This document shows positions 42,575 through 52,995 of a stretch of DNA of 64,000 nucleotides, one piece after another; within the stretch, counting starts at the first letter, position 1; each line of letters starts with the position of its first letter. Both the position numbers and the translations under genes were made by a program. Under the pieces are notes generated by a model. The model had not been told where the DNA came from, searched no databases, and worked only from the letters and a program-made list of their open reading frames with translations. The DNA is from Platanthera guangdongensis (lineage: Eukaryota; Streptophyta; Magnoliopsida; Asparagales; Orchidaceae), in assembly GCA_039583875.1 (NCBI GenBank), contig CM077150.1, positions 174,973,499 to 175,037,498 on the forward strand, in the 5' to 3' direction.

Positions 42575-43678
42575 AGATTGTCGATCAAGGAGATGTGAGC
42601 ATTTACAGAGTGCCGACTGAGGAGAACATTGTGGATCTACTGAGAATGCCTCTTACAGAGAAAAAGAATGATGGTCAGGTTAGATCTATGGGTATACGAT
42701 ACCTGAATGATCAACTCTAGTAGGAGTCTTGTGGATTATATGTTTTTTGGATGTATTATTGCATTTGATGAATAAAGTATTGTATTCATTTAATTTATAT
42801 ATTTTGGCAATTTCTTTTATTATGTTATTATTACAATTATGATAGGGCAGTTAACTAAATAAATGCCCTTAGAGTGTTTGCTTATATGGGTCAAGTAGTG
42901 ACTTGAATGTGAGAACTTATGATCCCAGAAGCTTCATTTTTAAAGGTCCCTAGTCGTTGTATCATCTTAGAAGCTAAGGGCGATGATGATACCTTTAAGA
43001 CTAGCATGTGCGTTGACTGATGACACGTCCTCACAGGTCATGATATTGTGATATCAAGTCATCACATGGGTACTTGTTATGAACAAGTTGTACTGGACAG
43101 ACGCACCATGAGAATACTTTGTGGATTGTTATATAAATGTGTCACAAGTATGGCTTAAGTGGCAATGGTGTTTGTGGTCCTTTGACCTGAAGTCACAATA
43201 TTTATCGTGTGAGGAAGTGCGTGCTTTGATTCCATCAAAAGTCCAGTCTTGAGAAAGTTGGATGATAAAAGTGGTTATTAGGTACATTGCGAATCATTTA
43301 GGTGTTTGTGTGTGAGCAGAGATGGGATTTGTCCTAATTTATGATAGGAGTTTCATCCATGGGCCCCTTGATGGAATGAGACTGAGAAATGCATGGCCAT
43401 GCTTAGTTGAGTTAGTATATGATATTGGGCTCACCAATTTCTGGAAGTCTATTCTAGATCAAGAAACTGGGATTGAAACATTTTGAGGGTGACACGGTCT
43501 ATACCTCTAGTTATATCCGGATGTAAGGAACGAAGGGACATGACAACACTGTAATATTAGTCACAATGGCTTTTGAGTTTAATAAACTCTTACTGTTTGG
43601 GAAGCAATAGTGTATTGCTAGATGCCGCTCATTATTTGTGAAGCCTTTGTTTGATACTTTCAAGATCAAGTGGTAGAC
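42575..43678 (+). pseudogene. Cop5 pol C-terminus and 3' non-coding region
   Basis: Bases 42577-42720 read as the copia pol terminus: IVDQGDVSIYRVPTEENIVD, LLRMPLTEKK and SMGIRYLNDQL, then a stop. This matches the end of RNase H plus the short tail of Ty1/copia. About 950 bp of non-coding sequence follows, then the polypurine tract CAAGTGGTAGAC (43667-43678). Everything upstream was lost at the Cop4 junction. Confidence 0.8.
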
Positions 43679-43884
43679 TGTTGGTGTTACCATTGTGATC
43701 TGGAAGTGATCAAGCATGTGTCCTCACTGTCACCTCAATATTAGCCTATCAGAGTAGCACATAAGATTGTGGAGAAATTGGTTGATTGGATTTGTATGAT
43801 ATAGCTCATATCATGAGTTGAAAAGGCTTAGATCAATCAGGCTAAAAGTGACGAGTGCGTTGAGACCGGTCAACGCTTTCTTTG

Positions 43885-44400
43885 AGTTAAGCCTTAACTC
43901 GTTGAATGACAGCATTGAGTGTGTTGAGTATATTCAGCGATTCGTCGAGTCAAAGTGTTGATTCGATGAGTATGACACATAAGTGTTGAGTGTGTTGATT
44001 ATACTCGACGATTCATTGAGTCAAGGAGTTCTTTCGACAAGTCTGAGTCGTAGGCGTTGAGTGCGTTGAGCTCACTCAATGCCTTCATCGACAAAAGGGT
44101 TTACTTGATGAATCCGACACTTAGAAGTTGAGTGCAATGAGTGCACTCAACACCATTCAATGAATCTGGATTTTGGCATTGAGTGCGTTGAGTGCACTCA
44201 ATGTCATTCGATGATTTGTTGTGTTTGGCGCAGAAAGCGTTGAGTCCGCTCAACGCCTTTGCAGAGTCGAGCGTTGATTCAGCTGAGGATGGCGTTGAGT
44301 TCATCGTGTATCCTATGGATACTCGACGATTCATTGAGTTTGTGATGATACTCGACGATTCGTCATATATGTTATAGATACTCGATGATTTGTCGAGACA
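43885..44400. repeat. GTTGAGTGCACTCAACG and CTCGACGATTCGTCGAG palindrome array, Cop5 LTR
   Basis: Repeated GTTGAGTGCGTTGAGTGCACTCAA and GATACTCGACGATTCGTCGAG units are palindromic or nearly so. The array ends 80 bp before the TATA box. Confidence 0.85.
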
Positions 44401-44479
44401 AGCATTGTCTGGCCGAAATTCTGGATTCTAAGTCTAGGTCTGCCAATAGCGACAGGAACTATTCTGTTTATTCCTTGGG

Positions 44480-44487
44480 TATAAATA
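44480..44487 (+). promoter_or_regulatory. TATA box of the Cop5 LTR
   Basis: TATAAATA in GGGTATAAATAGG, directly downstream of the palindrome array. Confidence 0.7.
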
Positions 44488-44988
44488 GGATGTTTTATGG
44501 TTTCTAAAAATAATGATGTAATATCTTTGTCAAGCACACGAGTCATACTGTGCGAAAACACGGAAGCCCTAGAACCCAACGGAAGCATTCCGCCGATTCC
44601 GTCACTGTCGCTGATCCTGATCCCGTCGATTGTCGCGGCCACCTCTCCTCTAACATATATAGCAGCATATGGAGACGCTGAGTGTCCTCTCCCGACCTAG
44701 TGCTTGTTCGACAAGTGGCTGCGGGTTCTCTCGATCGTGTGGATTTCTTGTATAGGCGTGGATATACTTTCTGCATTCAGGACTAGAGAGGCTAAGTGGC
44801 TGGCTGATTTTTTGGAGTATCATGGTTAAGTATAGACTCAATCCCTCAAAGGTAATTTTATTTACAGCAAGCTTTACTTCTTGATTCATGAATATTGCCA
44901 TATCCGAACACTTTGGGTTTTCTTGTTCTCTATTTTCCAATGCGCGTGCAAATGTTGTGTCGTCTAGTAAAACCCAACATTTCTTACA

Positions 44989-46158
44989 CAAGTAGGGTTG
45001 GGTTTAGTTTCCATCCAACCAGTGGCAAGGTGAGAGTGACATGTGGAATCTTATTAATGGTGGGATGGGTGTACGGTTGGGTTAGTATAACTTTAGTTAA
45101 GGAACTATAGTTGAGTTAAACCACTCCCTCCTCCCTCTTTCATTCTTCTTGGCCAAGCATGGCCTCATCCAACCATGGTTGGGCAGATGTCAGCTAGCTA
45201 GTGGAGGAGCTTTTGCTGGCCAATCATAACTCTCTATAGAGATTATGGTTTTTTTCTTTTTAGTTGATGAGTGGAGGAGATTGACTTGGAGAGAGAAAGA
45301 GAAAGAGTGATTTAAACAAATTGATCTTGGGCTTGCTCTGGGATCTGAATAGCTCTCATCCAATCAAAGAACGTCACTTGGATTTGGGTTTTGTTTGGGT
45401 GGGGAATGAGTGTCCTTGTGTGTTTAAATAATTCCAAATTTCCTCTTTTAAGAAAAATGACCAATGCCAACTCTATGTAGGTCCCCTATGCATTTCCAAG
45501 TCCACATAGGTTCGCGTCGTCGAATGTCGAGTTGGTGTTGACGCGTTGGAGTTGAAATCAAGCGTTTATGTATCTCAAGGTATTGTATAATTTTACGAGC
45601 TTAATTTTTATTTAATCATCCAAACAACATCAAAAATTAGCAAAACGAGCCTTATTGCACTCGTATTGACCATACGAGTCTAATGAGACTGACAGAGATT
45701 CATTCAGAGCTCATTTGCTTAATATTTTTAAATAGTGTTCTCGCGGTGCACAACGTCGCTCAAAATGGTTATTTTCTCCAAACGACCTTGGATCGAGACG
45801 AAACGGGATCTGGTGCACTCGTATTGACTATACGAGCTCAATCAATCTGACGGAAGTCGATTCAGAGCACATATGCTCAATATTTTAACGCAGTGTCGTT
45901 GCGACGACTACTCAAAGTAGTTGTTTTCTCCAAACAACCATGGATCGGGATGAAACGAGTTTCGGTGTGCAAGAACTGAATATACAAGTTCAATGTAACT
46001 GACTGAAGTTGATTTAGAGCATATAAGCTCAATATTTTAGCACGTTATCCTTAACCATGTAGTGTAGGTCGGGTCGTAGTTTGTCAGGACCCGTTCCAAA
46101 CCCCTTCCTAGGTTCAATTGAACTATCTAGATCCCCTTTTTGAAGGCAGGTTGTTACA
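44989..46158. other. Unassigned repetitive region, probable LTR remnant
   Basis: No coding similarity seen. It ends at 46158 with GGTTGTTACA, which looks like an LTR terminus. It contains three units of a tandem repeat of about 155 bp (45656, 45814, 45968; shared text such as TGCACTCGTATTGACCATACGAG and TTTTCTCCAAACGACC). Possibly the LTR of the Tat-type element next to it. Confidence 0.4.
45656..46060. repeat. Tandem repeat, period about 155 bp
   Basis: The anchors TGCACTCG/TGCACTCG/TGCAAGAA start 158 and 154 bp apart. Units also share GATTCAGAGC and GCTCAATATTTTA. Roughly 2.6 units. Confidence 0.8.
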
Positions 46159-47234
46159 AGTTGACAGTGGGAGTGTAAGAAAGTGGCATGGAGTTCATAA
46201 CTCTTACACTTCTAAGTGAAGTCAATATTATCCTTCTTAAGAGTGGGCCAGTATAATCCCTGGCATGAGACTTTTAGTGCCAGGGATTTGCTACCAAGAT
46301 GTCCACCCACACTCCTTCGTGAATATCCCTTAGAGCGTACTCCGCTTCCATGGCGAATAGATACTTCAGATAAGCTCCATAAAAAGAGTGCTTGTAAAGT
46401 TCCAAGCCAATGATTGAGAAAACAATGATGCACATTTACAATCAACGAACTTTCAGGTGATCTTTTGTTATTTATCCATGCTCAAGATACATAATGATGG
46501 GATATATCCAACATGATTCTACTTTAGCTATGACAGTGATCTCATACGGTCTACATATGTTGGGAACTACTATCTCTTCAATACTACAACACCTTGTCTA
46601 GTAGTCGGAGGGGGAAGTTGCAAACTTGGATAGTGTGTTCTCCCTGGAGTATTAGTCTCTAGGGATGTGGAAGATTGAATGAAATTGAATCTAGATGAGT
46701 AGGAATCGAGCGAGATGGGGATACTATCCTGGCTGTTTATTCTTTATCTTGCAATCCCCTTAAATCTATGAGACTACTAGCTGTGAATCTATGTGTGTGG
46801 TTAGTCTCTCTACTTTATAGTTAATAGCCACTCAAACACCCACAATCAAGGCCTCATACTCATCGTCTTTATAGGTGCTCTAATATTTCTACTAGAGGTC
46901 GTACTTGAGAGTGGCTCTCAGGAGACCTACCAACAACAAACTTGATCCTGCCTCGCCACCTCCTAATGCTGCATCGACATACAAGATCCATCACGCAGGA
47001 GTAGAGGCACCGATGCAAGGATCGATTTCTATACGGATTGCACTCTACCACAGAATCATCTGGCCTACGATTTGATATCAGTTCTAGGAAGGAATTGGAT
47101 GTTGAATTAGTCGAGTTCTACGACACACTTTACTAGTCTACCATACACTAATGAATTTTGGAGGATTGTTTAGAGTGGCAGTTGCGTGATCACTTTGATG
47201 GTATGGGCCTAGAATGTTAGAACATAACTGAAAA

Positions 47235-47480
47235 TAACAATGGCAGAATTGTGATGAGAGTGCTGATGAGGGCTTCTTATCTAGGAGGTCTGGGGATCGA
47301 GCCCCGGCCTCAACAACCTGTCGCACGGTGTTGACTTCGTGGCAGAGAGCTGGTTGGGGTGTACGACCCGTGGGCCTGTTAAAGCCGCTTGGTGCTGACT
47401 CCAGGTGGGCCCCTTGGTGCTGATGCAAAGGTGGCGGGCCAGGTGGACTCCTGTCCCCGCATCATAGAAATACATCCTGA
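47235..47480 (+). repeat. Possible tRNA-derived SINE
   Basis: TGGCAGAATTG (47241) fits the RNA polymerase III A box and GGATCGAGCCC (47294) the B box with one mismatch, in the context GGAGGTCTGGGGATCGAGCCCCGG, typical of plant SINE heads. It breaks the Tat1 RNase H. No clear tail or target duplication was found, so this is tentative. Confidence 0.3.
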
Positions 47481-48258
47481 GCTTTCATGCAGAGAATACG
47501 AGAGCCAAGTCCATTTTGTCAACTGTAGCATATCTGGTCTCTATGTTGGTCAGGAACTTGCTAAAGTAGTACACCAGACAACGAACCCCTCCCTCGTATT
47601 TTACTAGCACTGAGTTAAGGGCATGCAATAATATTGCCAGATATAGGAATAAAATTTCTCAAATAACGGGCTTCGAGTGCAGCAGGAGGGGGAGTGCCAA
47701 TTATTTGTTGATAAGCTCGAAGGTTGTCTGGCACTCATTCTTCCACTAGTACCCAACATTGCAAGCCCCTAGGAGACCCATGAAGAATGAGAAGTATTTG
47801 TCCCATGATCATGCTATGAAATGAGAAAGCGCTTATATCCTCTAGTTGAGGTGTTGTACGTGCTTGATAGAAAGTAGGGGAAACATTTCCTCCCATGCCT
47901 TAATTTTTTTAAGGGTTGACGTCAATTCCTCAGTGGGCTAGCATGAAACCCAAGAATTTCCTCGAGTCATGCCGAATGTTCACTTGGAGTGATTAGTCCA
48001 CATCTGGAAATGATAAAGTATCCTAAAGCACTTATCCAAGTCTTAAATATGGTCACTGCGATGGTTGCTTTTTGCTAGCATATCATCGATATACAATTCT
48101 ATAGACTGCTTGGCGAGGTCCTTGAACACTTAATTCATCACCCTCTGGTATGTTACATAAGCGTTCTTGAGCCCGAACAACATTATCTTATAACAGTACA
48201 CCTCCTCTATCGATCCTGATGGTAGTGTGTCCCTCATCAATGGGATTCATCTGAATCT

Positions 48259-48263
48259 GATTG
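48259..48263 (+). repeat. Gyp6 target-site duplication, left (GATTG)
   Basis: GATTG recurs exactly at 59454-59458, just outside the right LTR. Confidence 0.95.
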
Positions 48264-48393
48264 TGTAACGTCCCGAATCGCTCTAGGCCCCTAGTGTGTG
48301 TGTTTTGAGTCAGGAGGGTTGACTCGAGTCCTGAGAAGTGCAGGGAATTGGGCTGCGCTTGTGGAGAAGGGGAGAAATCAGTGCAGAGAGAAG

Positions 48394-48938
48394 TGACACG
48401 GGTAGAGACATGGCCGTGTCCCTACCCGTGTGCATCGAGATGATCTCGACGAGCCGTGTCGAGATCGTCGAGAATCGTCGAGAGTCGTCGAGATCAAGTG
48501 ACACGGGTAGTGACACGGCCGTGTCCCTACCCGTGTGCGTCGAGATGATCTCGACGAGCCGTGTCGAGACCGTCGAGAGTCGTCGAGATCGTGACACGGG
48601 TAGTGACACGGCCGTGTCCCTACCCGTGTGCGTCGAGATGATCTCGACGAGGCGTGTCGAGATCGTCGAGCGGGGTCGACACTAAGTGACACGGGTAGTG
48701 ACACGGGCGTGTCCCTACCCGTGTGCGTCGAGTTGAGCTCGACGAGAAGTGGCGAGATGTAACTGAAGATGCACACGGCCAATGACACGGCCAGGCACAC
48801 GGCCGTGTCATGTGAACACGGGTTGGGACACGGGCGTGTCCCGACCCGTGTCAAACACTGAACCGACATGGAAACTGTCGTTGCCGTTTCGCCAGGCAGG
48901 ACACGGGTAAGGACACGGCCGTGTCCCTACCCGTGTCA
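48394..48938. repeat. Large ACACGGCCGTGT palindrome array, Gyp6 5' LTR
   Basis: Six units at 48394, 48500, 48593, 48687, about 48815 and 48900 have the form GACACGGGTAGTGACACGG followed by its reverse complement, nearly perfect palindromes of 36-38 bp. Between them lie CGTCGAGATGATCTCGACG palindromes and GTGTCGAGATCGTCGAG. The last unit ends 8 bp before the TATA box. The right LTR copy is at 56255-56799. Confidence 0.95.
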
Positions 48939-48945
48939 CATTTTG

Positions 48946-48953
48946 CATATAAG
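48946..48953 (+). promoter_or_regulatory. TATA box of the Gyp6 LTR
   Basis: CATATAAG immediately follows the palindrome array (right LTR: 56807-56814). A start near 48978 would give a leader of about 105 nt with no ATG before 49083. Confidence 0.75.
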
Positions 48954-49082
48954 GGGCAGAGAAACCCTAGCCGTTTTTCACTCTCATTTCCTTTCCCTAT
49001 TTCCTGTGAGAGCTCCTGGTGAGAGGGAAACTGCAGGAGCAAGTTTTACCGAAGGAGATCCGCCATCGCCGCGAGAGAGAAG

Positions 49083-49142
49083 ATGCCGCCAAGGAGAACT
49101 ACGCGATCCATGGCCGGAAATGGTGGTACCGCTGGAGTCAAC
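49083..49142 (+). CDS. Gyp6 LTR-encoded gag mini-exon
   Basis: Twenty codons, MPPRRTTRSMAGNGGTAGVN, run from the first ATG downstream of the TATA box to a consensus donor AAC|GTGAGT, phase 0. The acceptor GTGTAG|GTTCCA at 51786/51787 opens, in phase, seven codons ahead of the ATG at 51808 of the gag reading. The removed interval (49143-51786, 2644 bp) contains the rest of the LTR, the primer site and the leader, so a spliced message could only be a translation template and not a genome. The right LTR has the same exon near 56944-57003. Inferred from sequence, not transcripts. Confidence 0.6.
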
Positions 49143-51592
49143 GTGAGTTTCCTACCCTCTCCCTTGGTGCTAGATCTTAGATATTTAGGAGAGACATCGG
49201 TTCAAGAGAACTTGATGGAGAGGAGAAGATTTCTAGGTTTGGCCATGCTAGGATTTGAATCCTAGATTTTAGATCTCTTCAACCCTTCCCCTTTTCTTCA
49301 ATATGACGACGGGTGGATGGTCTCGTGAGGAGTTTATGGCCTTTGAGGTTGAATAAGGGAGGAGAATAATTCTGGAAAATTTAGGAACGATCGCCTTGAC
49401 GAGGAAGACGAACCGATGCCGTTCATTTTCCTTTAAGATGCGCGCAGAATCTGTATTCTGCGCGCAGCGATCTTCTAGGCCCTTTTTATGTAGGATATGT
49501 GCAGATCTGGGCTTTTGGCCAAACACGAAAGTTGTAGCCCTTGGAAATACCTTTCCAACGAGTGGTTGCACGACTTCAAGTGATGTCTGTGGCCCCGGGA
49601 AAACCAAATCGAGTTTGCTGTCCGGCAATTCCTGTACACAGAAATTGTGTTCTGTGCGCAGTGAACTTTGAAGCCGATTTCGAGTAAGTTATTTTCAGAT
49701 CTGGGTTGTGACCTGAATATGAAAGTTGTAGATCATGAAAAGATCTTTCCAACGAGGGGTTACACGACTTCACCGGATTCTTGTAGCCTCGGGAATCTCC
49801 GGTCGAAATTGCTGTCCAGATTAGTGATACACTTAGAATTCTGGTTTTATATAAAGTGCAACAAGAGTCGGTGGAATTCTGTCAAGATTAAATAATTGAT
49901 GCTAATCACCGAAGAACTTTGAATGATGGTGTTTATTATTTAGAATGCATACAACTGATTTACTATTGCAAGTTGTCTTGAGATTTGGATGGTTTCCTTT
50001 ATGTTTAATTGAATCGAATTGATAAGATGTTGATAGATTATAACATATACGCATCATATAAGTCTTATGTAGAGTTCGTATGGAATGACATATAGAAGAT
50101 TAAACTATGACCATGATATGTTGATTTGGTGAAATGAAATTTATTAGTCCAATACTTAGAGCGTCGTCTCCCTACGGGTAGTATTGTGGAAGAATGAAAG
50201 TGCGGTGTTGACCGTCACTTGTTTTGTTGTGTTGAGATAGGTGTGGATGGATGGTTGGGCTGTGTCCTCGTGTTTACTTCCGAGGCCCCTTCCATGATAT
50301 GTTGATATGGTATTTGCATGTGGTGTGAGTCGACACGCGGTGTCGTAATCCTGGGTTAAGGATAGTGTGGCAGGTCTACGGGCTCGCCAGTCGTCACACC
50401 GACGGGAGTTGGCAGTTAGACTTGGTCGGTTTGGGCTGTGTCCTCGGTGTTCACGTCACGAGGCCCCTCCGACCATGTGAAGGGTTGGGCTGTGTCCTCG
50501 TGCTTTCTTCCGAGGCCCCTTCCGGGTCACACAAGGCCAGTTCGGGCTGTGTTCTTGGTGCACATCTACCCAAGACCCCGCTGGGCCATAGTACGCATGG
50601 GCTCCGCTGTTGTGTTCCTAGCGTTGAGGCGTACGGAGGCCTAGGTGAAGTAGTGTGATACCCGCCTAGTAGTAGAAGTGCCCGTTCTACTGTCACCGCC
50701 TGGCCACGGCGGCTGATGCCTGAGAGGTTAGCTACCTGCTCGAAAAGTGGGAACTATAGTCTGTGTCGACATAGCAGTTGCATGGGTGTGCATGGGTGAG
50801 TCATTGCATAGCATTCATAGCATTCATAACATTGCACAACAAGATCCTCATCGTATAAGTTTGTATGGGCACTCTTATACGATGAGTTACTTTTATGTAA
50901 CCCGATCCTTAACTTATAAGTTTGTATGGGCATTCTTATAAGTTAAGTTACTTCCTGCTCTTACTTATACTTGCTAGTTTACTTGTAGCTCTTATATAAA
51001 TGCTGATAGTGATACTGTTTCTCTTACTCTACTGCCACCTGTTTGTACCTGTCATACACTTATAAATATTGTACCCTTGTTTCTCTTTCTCCGCCCGGTG
51101 CCGAGGAGTCGCCGGGGGAGCGGATGTGAAACCACTTAGTCGTTTCGACTAACGGTTGCTACGTCTTCCTTTTTAGGAGGTCACGCCGCAGGTAGAGCAG
51201 CCGCAGACTACGCAGCAGGACAGCCAGGCCAGGACGACAGGGCCTGATGTGACGGTGCCGTCGATACCGTCTGTTACTGATGTTAGTATTTTTATTACTC
51301 TGATGTAGCCCGTTTGGGCAATGATTAGCTGTACTCTGATATTTTGTAGAAGCATGTTTTAGCTTCTCATTATTGATGTTTTGGACTTTATATACTTAGT
51401 GTGGATTTTGACTTCTCTTGCTTATTTATTTGGTTGGGTTGGCATGATATATTGATATGGTTTTAGCCGGCGGAATAGGCGTCTTGTGGTACAGGTTAGC
51501 CCGTGTGCTAATGCTACCGCAAGGCGGCTGTTCCGGGCATAAGACTCCCCCTTCGTGCCGTGTTTTGGGATCCGGGTAGGGGGGGTCTTACA

Positions 51593-51786
51593 AATGGTAT
51601 CAGTTTGCCACGCTCCTCAACTAAGAAGTCATTCAACAATGGTGCCACCCCCGTTTGATTAGTCAGTTTGGGGACAAACTGACTTAGCGGAAGCAGTGGT
51701 GTGCCCATATGTAATTCACATTAAGTTTGTCCAACTTTGACCTTAAGTTTAGCCAACCTGACCACAAATTTGTCGTGTACGTGTAG
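51593..51786 (+). other. Gyp6 primer site and leader with conserved hairpin
   Basis: TGGTATCAG (51595-51603) matches initiator Met-tRNA. A hairpin at 51661-51684 has 10-bp arms AGTCAGTTTG/CAAACTGACT and the loop GGGA. The 23-nt block 51686-51708 is identical in Gyp2. Both are candidates for RNA packaging or dimerisation signals. A pyrimidine-poor acceptor GTACGTGTAG ends the leader. Confidence 0.65.
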
Positions 51787-51807
51787 GTTCCACTGCATGT
51801 TGAGCCG

Positions 51808-52911
51808 ATGAGGGGTACTCCTACCCCTCCCATACCCACTCAGTTCCAACAGTCTGAGTTGGGGCAAACACTCACCGCCATTCTTGATGCTTTTAAGGCA
51901 CAGCAGGCTCCGGTGCAACAACAGGCCCCGAGCTCCAACTGGCTGAGCACCTTCCGAGCTCTCTCCCCTCCCGTCTACCTTGGGACGGAGTCAGCCGTAC
52001 GTACAGAGGAATGGCTAGACACGATACAAGAGTTGTTGGTTGGTATCCGTTGCCCGGCCAACATGGCAGTAACATTGGCAGTGTCCGTCTTGGACTTACA
52101 TGCGAAGAGGTGGTGGAAGTCCCTCATGGGCTCTACCTTCCAAGGCCGGATCTACACTGAGATAAGTTGGAGTGAATTTTCGGAGGTTTTCTTGGAGCAC
52201 TTTATCCCTACATCGGCCCGAGATGAGCTTGAGCAGAGGTTCCTTCTACTAAAGCAGGGATCAAAGTCGGTTACAGAATACCAGCGGGAATTCCAGCATC
52301 TCGCAAGGTTTGCGGACTCTTATGAGTTGGATGACAGAGGTTATGCCAAGCGCTTCTATAAAGGGCTGCAAGATCCCCTAAGGCAGTCCCTTTTGTTTAT
52401 AGCGGATGGTAGCTTGGCGGAGATCATTGATATGGCGAAAAGATTGGAGGCGGACCACCTGGGATGTAGTAAGAGGCCTGCGGAGGACGTAATGGAAGCC
52501 GGCCCAAGTAATAGAAGGAGACGGGACTTCAGAGGAGGAAGAGGTTATCAAAGAGGTGGAGGGCGTGTCCACCGAAACTATAGGGTGGAGCATCCAGTTC
52601 CGCAGCCGCCTGCGTTGCCTCCACCCCCACAGCCTCAGCGATTTCAACAACCTGAAGGGCGTCGTGGTCTGGTGTGCTTCGAATGCAACCAGCCGGGCCA
52701 CATCCGGCGTTTCTGCCCGCAGCTATATGGGAACGCCCCTCTTGCTCTCCCTCCTGCTCTCCCTCCAGCAGCTCCACGAGGGCGGGGATACATGCGTGGT
52801 CGAGGACGAGGACCGCCAAGAGGTAACCCCGGCCCTGCTAGGGATCAGGTGTACGCGCTTGACATGGCACAGGAACGGAACCCACAAGATGTGATTGCAG
52901 GTATGATTTAA
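51808..52911 (+). CDS. Gyp6 gag
   Basis: A 367-residue open reading; the coding frame is open upstream to the acceptor at 51787, and with the LTR mini-exon Gag would gain 27 residues. Capsid region: LGQTLTAILDAFKAQQ, TEEWLDTIQELLVGI, KRWWKSLMGSTF, SVTEYQREFQHLARFA, AKRFYKGLQDPLRQSLLF. An Arg/Gly-rich stretch (RRRDFRGGRGYQRGGGR) follows, then one intact zinc knuckle CFECNQPGHIRRFC and a second RGRG-rich tail. The frame reaches the junction donor at 52901; if unspliced, translation ends four codons later at TAA (52909-52911). Cytoplasmic particle protein. Confidence 0.93.
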   Translation: MRGTPTPPIPTQFQQSELGQTLTAILDAFKAQQAPVQQQAPSSNWLSTFRALSPPVYLGTESAVRTEEWLDTIQELLVGIRCPANMAVTLAVSVLDLHAKRWWKSLMGSTFQGRIYTEISWSEFSEVFLEHFIPTSARDELEQRFLLLKQGSKSVTEYQREFQHLARFADSYELDDRGYAKRFYKGLQDPLRQSLLFIADGSLAEIIDMAKRLEADHLGCSKRPAEDVMEAGPSNRRRRDFRGGRGYQRGGGRVHRNYRVEHPVPQPPALPPPPQPQRFQQPEGRRGLVCFECNQPGHIRRFCPQLYGNAPLALPPALPPAAPRGRGYMRGRGRGPPRGNPGPARDQVYALDMAQERNPQDVIAGMI

Positions 52912-52995
52912 TTAGTTTACATACTTGCATGGTTTAACATGAATTGCTTAGAACTTATTAGACACTAGCAATAAGTTTTGGTCGTTGGCACTTAG
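52901..52995 (+). other. Gyp6 candidate intron at the gag/protease junction (95 bp)
   Basis: GTGATTGCAG|GTATGA to GGCACTTAG|GCACC, phase 1 within a Gly codon. Splicing turns QDVIAG directly into [10 protein letters not shown] of the protease. An in-frame TAA lies at intron bases 9-11. Same codon, phase and size class as in Gyp1 and Gyp2. Confidence 0.7.

Larger units (their letters stand above)
43679..44988 (+). repeat. Cop5 3' LTR (about 1310 bp)
   Basis: It starts TGTTGGTGTTACC right after the polypurine tract and ends ACCCAACATTTCTTACA. It contains a palindrome array (43885-44400) and TATAAATA at 44480-44487. The exact end could be 44988 or 44990. Confidence 0.8.
46159..48263 (-). pseudogene. 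Tat1 pol: reverse transcriptase palm, RNase H and integrase zinc domain (old Tat-type Ty3 element)
   Basis: Minus strand from 48263: RT palm with YIDDM (48079-48093) and RKFLGFMLAH near 47950, the Tat-type pattern. A much decayed RNase H region follows (46870-47900). The integrase zinc region at 46212-46445 reads VGGHLGSKSLALKVSCQG then LYWPTLKKD. Stops every 30-60 codons show great age. The N-terminal RT half continues on the far side of Gyp6 at 59459. A SINE-like insertion sits at about 47235-47480. Confidence 0.75.
48264..51592 (+). repeat. Gyp6 5' LTR
   Basis: Contents in order: palindrome array (48394-48938), TATA box (48946), leader without ATG, mini-exon (49083-49142) with donor, then about 2.4 kb of non-coding sequence with GGGCTGTGTCCTCG...CCGAGGCCCCTTCC repeats (50240-50530) and an inverted pair ATCGTATAAG/CTTATACGAT-like (50850-50945). 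No other gene-like content. Confidence 0.97.

Noticed and set aside
48310..48869. Readings of 99-163 residues in the Gyp6 LTR (and copies at 56171-56730)
   Set aside because: Repeat-derived frames over the ACACGGCCGTGT palindromes; identical in both LTRs and with no domain.
48868..49146. 92-residue plus-strand reading overlapping the TATA box in the Gyp6 LTR
   Set aside because: It starts upstream of the expected transcription start; only its last part overlaps the mini-exon, in a different frame.
49269..50658. Several readings of 60-119 residues in the Gyp6 LTR
   Set aside because: No motif, both strands overlap, and they fall in the interval proposed to be spliced out.
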